DNA of 10,906 nucleotides from Pseudomonadota bacterium (GTDB taxonomy: Bacteria > Pseudomonadota > Gammaproteobacteria > Burkholderiales > Burkholderiaceae_D). The stretch is from contig JAEXJM010000066.1 in assembly GCA_023449275.1 (NCBI GenBank), forward strand, positions 1-10,906, given 5' to 3'. The notes under the pieces are model-generated. The model had not been told where the DNA came from. It searched no databases and saw only the letters and a list, made by a program, of their open reading frames with translations. The translations under genes were made by a program, and so were the position numbers. Of this stretch, positions 5,869-10,906 are shown in pieces (positions within the stretch are counted from its first letter, which is position 1; each line of letters begins with the position of its first letter).

Positions 5869-7515
5869 ATGTCAGCTAAAGAAGTCGTATTCGGCGATAG
5901 CGGCCGCAATAAAATGGTTGAAGGCGTCAACATTCTGGCAGACGCCGTCAAAGTCACACTGGGCCCTAAAGGCAGAAACGTCGTGCTGGAACGTACCTGG
6001 GGTGCTCCAACCATCACCAAGGATGGTGTTTCAGTTGCCAAGGAAATCGAACTGAAAGACAAGCTCATGAACATGGGCGCCCAAATGGTCAAGGAAGTCG
6101 CTTCCAAAACCAGTGACAACGCTGGTGACGGTACCACAACCGCTACCGTACTGGCACAGGCCATCGTTCGCGAAGGCATGAAATACGTTGCTGCCGGCAT
6201 GAATCCGATGGATTTGAAACGCGGCATCGACAAGGCTGTTGAAGCCACCATCGAAGAGCTGAAAAAAATCGCCAAACCTTGCACCACCAGCAAGGAAATC
6301 GCCCAGGTCGGTTCCATTTCCGCCAACAGCGACCATTCCATCGGCGAACGCATCGCTGAAGCCATGGAAAAAGTCGGCAAGGAAGGCGTCATCACCATCG
6401 AAGACGGCAAGTCCTTGAACGATGAACTGGATATCGTCGAAGGTATGCAATTCGACCGTGGCTATCTGTCCCCATACTTCATCAACAATGCAGAAAAACA
6501 GACTGTCGCCATGGACAATCCATTCATTCTGCTTTGCGAAAAGAAAATTTCCAATATCCGTGACCTGCTGCCCGTTCTGGAACAGGTTGCCAAAGCCAGC
6601 CGCCCACTGCTGATCATCGCTGAAGACATCGAAGGCGAAGCACTGGCAACTCTGGTTGTCAACAACATCCGCGGTATCCTGAAAACCTGTGCAGTCAAGG
6701 CTCCTGGCTTCGGTGACCGTCGCAAAGCCATGCTGGAAGATATCGCTATCCTGACAGGCGGACAGGTCATTTCCGAAGAAGTCGGCCTGACTCTTGAAAA
6801 TACTACCCTGGAACAACTCGGACAGGCAAAACGTATCGAAGTCAACAAGGAAAATACCACCATCATCGATGGTGCTGGCCAGGCTGATGCCATTGAAGCA
6901 CGCGTCAAACAGGTTCGTGTCCAGATGGAAGAAGCCACTTCCGACTACGACAAGGAAAAACTGCAGGAACGTATTGCGAAACTGGCAGGTGGCGTTGCCG
7001 TCATCAAAGTCGGTGCGGCTACCGAAGTTGAAATGAAAGAAAAGAAAGCCCGTGTTGAAGATGCCCTGCATGCAACCCGCGCTGCTGTTGAAGAAGGTAT
7101 CGTCCCGGGTGGCGGTGTTGCCCTGCTGCGTGCACGTGCCAATGCCAAGGTCAAAGGTGACAATGCCGATCAGGAAGCCGGTATCAACATTGTCATGCGT
7201 TCGCTGGAAGAACCACTGCGCATGATCGTTCACAATGCCGGTGAAGAAGCATCCGTTGTGGTCAACAAGGTTATGGAAGGTACCGGCAACTTCGGTTACA
7301 ACGCTGCCAACGGCACCTACGGTGACATGGTTGAAATGGGCGTCGTCGATCCAGCCAAGGTAACCCGTTCCGCACTGCAGAACGCCGCATCGATCGCTTC
7401 CCTGATGCTGACCACGGATTGCATGATCTATGACATCCCTGAAGAAAAAGCTGCTCCGGATATGGGTGGCATGGGCGGTATGGGTGGCATGGGAGGCATG
7501 GGCGGAATGATGTAA
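5869..7515 (+). CDS. groEL: Chaperonin GroEL (60-kDa subunit)
   Basis: GroEL forms the double-ring ATP-dependent folding chamber capped by GroES. This copy has 548 residues, the usual length, and is collinear with betaproteobacterial and E. coli GroEL throughout. Visible landmarks are VTLGPKGRNVVL (29-40), the nucleotide site NAGDGTTTATVLA with the conserved Asp87, the intermediate-domain block VEDALHATRAAVEEGIVPGGG near residue 398 (catalytic Asp), and a C-terminal tail of five GGM repeats ending in MM (coded by 7462-7512), as expected for a chamber-facing tail. AGGAGA (5858-5863) lies five bases before the ATG. It is the second gene of the groESL operon and ends at a strong terminator. A single groEL cannot be assumed, since many Burkholderiales carry several. 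Confidence 0.99.
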   Translation: MSAKEVVFGDSGRNKMVEGVNILADAVKVTLGPKGRNVVLERTWGAPTITKDGVSVAKEIELKDKLMNMGAQMVKEVASKTSDNAGDGTTTATVLAQAIVREGMKYVAAGMNPMDLKRGIDKAVEATIEELKKIAKPCTTSKEIAQVGSISANSDHSIGERIAEAMEKVGKEGVITIEDGKSLNDELDIVEGMQFDRGYLSPYFINNAEKQTVAMDNPFILLCEKKISNIRDLLPVLEQVAKASRPLLIIAEDIEGEALATLVVNNIRGILKTCAVKAPGFGDRRKAMLEDIAILTGGQVISEEVGLTLENTTLEQLGQAKRIEVNKENTTIIDGAGQADAIEARVKQVRVQMEEATSDYDKEKLQERIAKLAGGVAVIKVGAATEVEMKEKKARVEDALHATRAAVEEGIVPGGGVALLRARANAKVKGDNADQEAGINIVMRSLEEPLRMIVHNAGEEASVVVNKVMEGTGNFGYNAANGTYGDMVEMGVVDPAKVTRSALQNAASIASLMLTTDCMIYDIPEEKAAPDMGGMGGMGGMGGMGGMM

Positions 7516-7541
7516 TCCCGTTTTCCCGAACCTGTACTACC

Positions 7542-7576
7542 AAAAAAGCCTGCAGATTTCTTTCTGCAGGCTTTTT
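7542..7576. terminator. Bidirectional terminator between groEL and marR
   Basis: AAAAAGCCTGCAGA (7543-7556), a 6-base loop and TCTGCAGGCTTTTT (7563-7576) form a perfect 14-bp stem with A-tract and T-tract ends. This gives a classic intrinsic terminator for groESL and, read on the other strand, for the convergent marR, whose TAA stop (7575-7577) overlaps its edge. Confidence 0.93.
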
Positions 7577-8078
7577 ACATGGTAAATGGCAATGGCTGCA
7601 AGGCAAATTCCTCGTCCACCTGCGCAATACTTTTCAACAGAACATCCATACTCTCACCCAATCGGGACAGATCATCACGATTCATCTGTGAAAGCGCTTC
7701 AGGCAACAATCCCCTGACCGGTTCGGGAGCCTTCTTCAACAATGATTGCCCTTTATCACTCAGTGTCAGATTGACGATTCTCTGATCCGTTGCCAGACGC
7801 GTCTTGCAGATCATTTCTTTCTTTTCCAGGGTGTCCAGCAGATTACTGGCCGTCGTCTGGTGAATGGCGAGTTTTTTCGCGACTTCACCGACTCTGAGCC
7901 CGGGATTGACGTCGATTTCTTTCATTATCCACAACTGTGCCCCGGTCACTCCCAACTGTTTTTCGACCCGCTGGGAATATTTTTGTGCAGCACTCACGAT
8001 AACCCGGAATTTCTGCAGGATTTCCAGATGAGGGAGATCTCTCGAAACCAGTTGTCCCTTTTTCGGTTTTCTTTCCAT
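7575..8078 (-). CDS. MarR-family transcriptional regulator
   Basis: This is a dimeric winged-helix DNA-binding protein of 167 residues, slightly longer than the usual 140-150. Helix 1 and the dimer segment run to about residue 50. The winged helix follows: LRVGEVAKKL (61-70), recognition helix HQTTASNLLDTLEKKEMI (73-90), and the wing with the family-typical D98-x-R100 (ATDQRIVNLTLSDKG). A C-terminal dimerisation helix pair follows. The ATG at 8076-8078 is preceded by AGGG nine bases upstream; a TTG codon just before it is less likely. It is divergent from the ClC antiporter across 87 bases that hold a palindrome, so autoregulation and control of the neighbour are the obvious inference. The ligand cannot be told from sequence, and a single Cys91 next to the wing is the only candidate redox residue I note. 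Confidence 0.9.
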   Translation of the reverse strand: MERKPKKGQLVSRDLPHLEILQKFRVIVSAAQKYSQRVEKQLGVTGAQLWIMKEIDVNPGLRVGEVAKKLAIHQTTASNLLDTLEKKEMICKTRLATDQRIVNLTLSDKGQSLLKKAPEPVRGLLPEALSQMNRDDLSRLGESMDVLLKSIAQVDEEFALQPLPFTM

Positions 8079-8108
8079 CAAAAAATGCCCTGAAAAATAA
8101 AGTCAAGC

Positions 8109-8137
8109 TTGAAATATATTTGTCCAAATATAATAAT
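8109..8137 (+). promoter_or_regulatory. Candidate promoter for the ClC antiporter gene
   Basis: TTGAAA (8109-8114) is followed after 17 bases by AATAAT (8132-8137). The 18-bp palindrome at 8115-8132 fills the spacer exactly, as expected for an operator that blocks RNA polymerase. The region is so AT-rich that other -10 assignments (for example TATAAT at 8129-8134) are possible. Confidence 0.42.
8115..8132. promoter_or_regulatory. Palindromic candidate MarR operator
   Basis: TATATTTG-TC-CAAATATA is a perfect inverted repeat with 8-base arms and a 2-base centre, in the gap between marR and the ClC gene. MarR proteins typically bind palindromes of 16-20 bases at divergent promoters of this kind. 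Assignment to this MarR is inferred from position. Confidence 0.6.
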
Positions 8138-8165
8138 ACGTAAAACAGCTTGCTACCAGTTCATT

Positions 8166-9509
8166 ATGGCATTCCATCTCTTCGATCATCATCCACCCAA
8201 AAGAGTTCTTGTCCAGAAAACGGCCCGTTACTGGCGACGCACATGTGCCTGGATTCTGGCACCGGTTCTTATTGGTCTGGCCGGCGTCGGAATGGCCATC
8301 TCGAGCGACTATGCGTTTGCGCTCAATCAGTGGATCGTGAACCATGTTCCGTGGGCTGCGCTTTTTTACATGCCGGCAGGCTTTGCCCTGATCGCCTATA
8401 TTGCCAGACGTTTTTTCCCTGGCACACAGGGTAGCGGGATTCCACAAACGATTGCCGTGATCGATGATGCAGACCATACCAAGAAAAGCAACCTTCTCTC
8501 GCTGAAAATCCTTTTCGGCAAAATTGCCATGTTGCTGGGTGGCCTGACTATCGGCGCGTCCATCGGACGTGAAGGGCCAACCGTTCAGGTCGGTGCATCC
8601 ATCATGCACGCTTTTTATGGATACGGCACCCTGAAAACGGCTGAACAACGACGGACACTGGCACTGGCAGGTGGAGCAGCCGGTATCGCAGCCGCATTCA
8701 ACACCCCTTTGGCCGGCATCATGTTTGCAATGGAAGAGCTGACCAAAAAGTATGTTTTCAGGGCTCATAGTTCGACATTGCTAACCGTCATACTTTCAGG
8801 ACTGGTCTCGGTCGCCTGTGTCGGCAATTACACGTATTTCGGAAAAACCAATGCGACCATGACTTTGCTGGGAAACGTTCCAGCCGTTCTGGTGTGCGGC
8901 ATTGCAGGAGGTATCACTGGTGGCCTGTTCAGCCTGATCGTTCAGAAAATTTCCGTCACTCCGCCAGAGAAAGTGAAACGGATCGTACGTGGACATCCCA
9001 TTCTGTTTGCCGCAGCCTGTGGCCTGATCGTGGCCATTCTCGGGCTGATGACGGACGGTCTGGTCTTCGGCACCAGTTACCAGCCGACCCGCATGACGCT
9101 TGAAAGCGATGCAAACGTTCTTGTCTGGTTTTACGGTATCGCCAAATTCCTCGCCACGCTGGTTTCGACCTTAAGTGGCATTCCGGGTGGACTGTTCGCA
9201 CCGACCCTGTCGGTTGGCGCAGGTATCGGAGACAATATTTTCGCGCTCTTTCCCGGCCTAGCTCCTCATGGCGCCATCATCATTCTCGTGATGGCGGCTT
9301 ACCTGTCAGGAGTAACCCGCTCTCCGTTGACTTCTTTCATCATCACGATGGAAATGACCGGAAGCAGCCACATGCTGTTCTCACTGATGACCGCCGCCCT
9401 ATTAGCGAGTTACGTCTCCAAATTCGTGTCGCCGACACCGCTTTACCATGCTCTGGCCAAAAACTTCGAATATCCCGATCAGAAAAAAACAACTTCCACC
9501 ACATCCTGA
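8166..9509 (+). CDS. ClC-family chloride/proton antiporter
   Basis: This is a multi-pass inner-membrane protein of 447 residues in the voltage-gated chloride channel (ClC) family. Family members of this type exchange Cl- for H+. The filter motifs are canonical: GSGIP (89-93), GREGP with the gating glutamate E136, GIPGGLFAPTL in the C-terminal half, and the coordinating tyrosine in PLYHAL (Y427). The internal proton glutamate is present in FAMEEL (E190/E191, matching E. coli E203). This points to an antiporter rather than a passive channel or a fluoride-type ClC. No C-terminal CBS domains follow. The ATG at 8166 is preferred over an in-frame TTG at 8109, which would lie in the promoter region, although no clear ribosome binding site is seen. 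It is divergent from marR and probably regulated by it. A role in acid resistance or ion balance is inferred from the family. Confidence 0.93.
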   Translation: MAFHLFDHHPPKRVLVQKTARYWRRTCAWILAPVLIGLAGVGMAISSDYAFALNQWIVNHVPWAALFYMPAGFALIAYIARRFFPGTQGSGIPQTIAVIDDADHTKKSNLLSLKILFGKIAMLLGGLTIGASIGREGPTVQVGASIMHAFYGYGTLKTAEQRRTLALAGGAAGIAAAFNTPLAGIMFAMEELTKKYVFRAHSSTLLTVILSGLVSVACVGNYTYFGKTNATMTLLGNVPAVLVCGIAGGITGGLFSLIVQKISVTPPEKVKRIVRGHPILFAAACGLIVAILGLMTDGLVFGTSYQPTRMTLESDANVLVWFYGIAKFLATLVSTLSGIPGGLFAPTLSVGAGIGDNIFALFPGLAPHGAIIILVMAAYLSGVTRSPLTSFIITMEMTGSSHMLFSLMTAALLASYVSKFVSPTPLYHALAKNFEYPDQKKTTSTTS

Positions 9510-9516
9510 TTTCATG

Positions 9517-9540
9517 AAAAAGGCCGCTCAAGCGGCCTTT
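9517..9540. terminator. Bidirectional terminator between the ClC gene and fur
   Basis: AAAGGCCGCT (9519-9528), a CA centre and AGCGGCCTTT (9531-9540) form a perfect GC-rich stem. On the minus strand it ends in five T, a good terminator for fur. On the plus strand only three T follow, so termination of the ClC transcript may be less efficient. Confidence 0.88.
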
Positions 9541-9571
9541 GAATATTCGAAGAAAGAAAAAGCGATCTGAT

Positions 9572-9994
9572 CTATTTCTGTTTATTGACACAACCGCAAC
9601 GCCCATAAATCGCCAGAGTATGGTCAACGATTTCAAAACCGCACCTGTCTGCTATTTCGTACTGCCTTTTTTCGATTTCATCGTCCTGAAACTCTTCTAC
9701 CTTGCCACAATCGATACAGACGATATGATCATGATGTGAACCTTCATTCAATTCGAACACCGCTTTGCCGGTTTCAAAATAATTTCGTGATAATATCCCA
9801 GCCTGTTCAAATTGCGTAAGAACCCTGTAAACCGTCGCCAATCCGATTTCAAGGTTTTCCGATAAAAGCAACCGATAGATATCTTCGGCGCTCAAATGGC
9901 GCACAGGATTCTTTTGAAAAATCTCGAGAATTTTCAATCTTGGCAAAGTCGCTTTCAGACCGGTTGCTTTTAATTCGACAGGGCTATTGCTCAT
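9572..9994 (-). CDS. fur: Ferric uptake regulator Fur
   Basis: Fur is the Fe(II)-sensing dimeric repressor. This copy has 140 residues and lines up with E. coli Fur with hardly any gaps. The winged-helix recognition helix is GLATVYRVLTQFEQAG (51-66). The metal ligands are in place: H33, E81, H88, H90, E101 and H125, within the HHDH block (87-90). The structural zinc cysteines C93-x-x-C96 are present, as is a second pair C133-x-C135. The ATG at 9992-9994 gives the normal length, but no clear ribosome binding site precedes it. It is divergent from bamE, an arrangement known in other Beta- and Gammaproteobacteria. The near-consensus Fur box ahead of feoA is a likely target in this same window, and a weaker half-site lies in its own leader. 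Confidence 0.97.
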   Translation of the reverse strand: MSNSPVELKATGLKATLPRLKILEIFQKNPVRHLSAEDIYRLLLSENLEIGLATVYRVLTQFEQAGILSRNYFETGKAVFELNEGSHHDHIVCIDCGKVEEFQDDEIEKRQYEIADRCGFEIVDHTLAIYGRCGCVNKQK

Positions 9995-9999
9995 TGTTT

Positions 10000-10014
10000 T
10001 GAGAATGATATGAG
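10000..10014. promoter_or_regulatory. Possible weak Fur half-site in the fur leader
   Basis: TGAGAATGATATGAG has a good left half (TGAGAATGAT, identical in its first seven bases to the feoA Fur box) but a poor right half, about 8 of 14 consensus positions overall. It lies between the fur start codon and the fur promoter. Autoregulation is known in some fur genes; here it is only suggested. Confidence 0.3.
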
Positions 10015-10047
10015 TTTCTGAATTGGTTCTGTATTAATATCTGCTTT

Positions 10048-10076
10048 ATCATATAGTGTTTGTTAAATCTGCTCAA
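10048..10076 (-). promoter_or_regulatory. Promoter of fur
   Basis: Read on the minus strand, TTGAGC (10071-10076), a 17-base spacer and TATGAT (10048-10053) make a good sigma-70 promoter. It gives a leader of about 47 bases before the fur ATG. A separate bamE promoter in this 109-base gap is not clear; TATAGT at 10052-10057 is a possible plus-strand -10 with no good -35. Confidence 0.6.
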
Positions 10077-10103
10077 TAATAGCTTCTAGGATCGAACTTC
10101 GTA

Positions 10104-10906
10104 ATGCATACCAAAATAGCCCGCCTGTGGCGATTCATTCGCACTCCGGCACTGCTTGCTTCAACTACCGTTCTGCTGATCAGTTGCGCTTCAAAAAACC
10201 CACTGATTGACGAAGTCGAACAGCCTGAAAAGGAAAAACCTGTTGTTTCAGCTACATCGGACGAAAAGCCGGTCAGGACAAGTGATACAGATAAACCCGA
10301 ACCTGAAAGAACCAAACCTGCTGCCTCAGGAGCCGATGAAACCGAACTGGTCAGTGAAAGCGAAAACGATCTGAACAAACAACCCGAAGGCATGAAAAAA
10401 TGGATCAGCAAGCTGACTCCATACAAGGTCGATATCCAACAAGGAAACTTTGTCTCTTCCGAGATGCTGGCCAAATTGAAGCCGGGCATGACAAAAGAAC
10501 AGGTCCGGTTCGTTCTTGGCACTCCTTTACTGACCGACATGTTCCATGCCAATCGTTGGGATTACCTGTTCCGCCTCCAGAAACCGAACGGTTCGATAAC
10601 GACCAATCGTGTCGCTGTCTTTTTCAATGACAATCTGGTTGATCGCATCGTGAACGATAATTTGCCGGGTGAGGCGCAATATCTGTCACACATCGCGGGA
10701 GACAAGGTACCGACAGAAAAAACCAAAAAGAGTTCAATGGATGAAAACAAGGCAACAGAAAACAAAGCCTCTGATTTCGACGTAAAAGAAACGACAGCTC
10801 AAACGCAAAAGGATATCCAACCATTCTCTGCGCCGGATGAGCCTGCCAGCACCGCCGAACCTGTCAAAGCTGTTGAACCTGTCAAAGCCGTTGAACCTGT
10901 CAAGAC
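10104..10906 (+). CDS. bamE: Outer-membrane assembly lipoprotein BamE with extended linker and tail (runs off the right edge)
   Basis: BamE (SmpA/OmlA) is a lipoprotein of the BAM complex that inserts beta-barrel proteins into the outer membrane. I translated 267 codons with no stop before the edge. The lipobox is L25-I-S-C28 after a basic, hydrophobic signal. The BamE domain spans about 106-184: TPYKVDIQQGNFVSSEM, LKPGMTKEQVRFVLGTPLL, FHANRWDYLFR, and a closing strand (VAVFFNDNLVDRI). Two parts are unusual. About 75 residues rich in Glu, Lys, Pro, Thr and Ser (30-104) separate the lipid anchor from the domain, where BamE normally has a short linker. After the domain, at least 80 hydrophilic residues end in EPVKAV repeats. 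No strong ribosome binding site precedes the ATG; AGGA lies 12 bases upstream. It is divergent from fur. Confidence 0.92.
   Translation, partial: MHTKIARLWRFIRTPALLASTTVLLISCASKNPLIDEVEQPEKEKPVVSATSDEKPVRTSDTDKPEPERTKPAASGADETELVSESENDLNKQPEGMKKWISKLTPYKVDIQQGNFVSSEMLAKLKPGMTKEQVRFVLGTPLLTDMFHANRWDYLFRLQKPNGSITTNRVAVFFNDNLVDRIVNDNLPGEAQYLSHIAGDKVPTEKTKKSSMDENKATENKASDFDVKETTAQTQKDIQPFSAPDEPASTAEPVKAVEPVKAVEPVK
10857..10906 (+). repeat. 18-base tandem repeat in the bamE tail
   Basis: GAACCTGTCAAAGCTGTT (10857-10874) is followed by a copy with one change (10875-10892) and a partial third copy cut by the window edge. Each unit encodes EPVKAV (residues 252-257, 258-263, 264 onward). The low divergence suggests recent slippage expansion, and the repeat count may vary between strains. 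Confidence 0.85.

Noticed and set aside
5865..6410. A 181-codon antisense frame over the start of groEL, and similar frames antisense to feoB, dacB and the ClC gene
   Set aside because: All are shadows of strongly supported genes, with no domain signal.
6031..7233. A 400-codon open frame antisense to groEL
   Set aside because: It lies entirely within groEL on the other strand, has no ribosome binding site or recognisable motif, and its composition reflects groEL codon bias.
7462..7512. Tandem DNA repeat at the 3' end of groEL
   Set aside because: It encodes the normal GGM tail found in most GroEL proteins, so it is not a separate element.
8109..8165. Upstream TTG start adding 19 residues to the ClC protein
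   Set aside because: It would place coding sequence over the palindrome and the probable promoter, and the added residues do not resemble a ClC N-terminus.
10073..10552. A Ser-rich 159-codon frame antisense to bamE
   Set aside because: The plus-strand frame has a lipobox and a clear BamE domain; the Ser-rich reverse frame is a by-product of its Glu/Lys/Thr/Pro-rich linker.

Overview
The window looks like chromosomal core sequence from a betaproteobacterium of the order Burkholderiales. A member of Oxalobacteraceae, for example an Oxalobacter-like species, would fit the moderate GC content, but that placement is a guess. The evidence is the tRNA-Tyr/tRNA-Gly/tRNA-Thr/tuf operon, GroEL with a GGM tail, a groESL promoter that combines CIRCE with a sigma-32-like element, and the divergent fur/bamE pair. 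I see no insertion sequence, prophage, CRISPR array or other sign of recent transfer.

Layout from left to right. Bases 1-591 (minus strand) hold the start of tuf (EF-Tu) preceded by tRNA-Thr(GGU), tRNA-Gly(UCC) and tRNA-Tyr(GUA), all read from a promoter with a perfect TATAAT and a GC-rich discriminator. Bases 689-973 (minus) encode a small secreted protein with a Tyr/His/Arg-rich tail. Bases 1146-1265 (plus) encode a 39-residue single-pass membrane protein. Bases 1281-2702 (minus) are a PBP4-type D-Ala-D-Ala carboxypeptidase (dacB).

Bases 2770-5263 (plus) form a ferrous-iron uptake operon: a promoter with a near-perfect Fur box, feoA, a compact feoB, and a small Cys-rich membrane protein one base after feoB. 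Bases 5353-7576 (plus) are the groES-groEL chaperonin operon, with overlapping sigma-70-like and sigma-32-like promoters on a perfect CIRCE operator, an intercistronic hairpin, and a strong terminator shared with the convergent marR.

Bases 7575-9509 hold a divergent pair, a MarR-family regulator (minus) and a ClC-type Cl-/H+ antiporter (plus), separated by an 87-bp gap with an 18-bp palindrome that is a candidate MarR operator. Bases 9572-9994 (minus) are fur. Divergent from it, bamE (plus, from 10104) runs off the right edge. This BamE has a long charged linker after its lipobox and a repeat-bearing C-terminal tail.

Three themes connect the genes. Iron: Fur encoded here probably controls the feo operon here. 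Envelope: dacB, bamE and the two small exported or membrane proteins. Proteostasis and translation: groESL and the tRNA-tuf unit. I found no clearly new system. The best leads are the extended BamE, the Cys-rich third feo gene, the MarR-ClC pair and the 39-residue protein.
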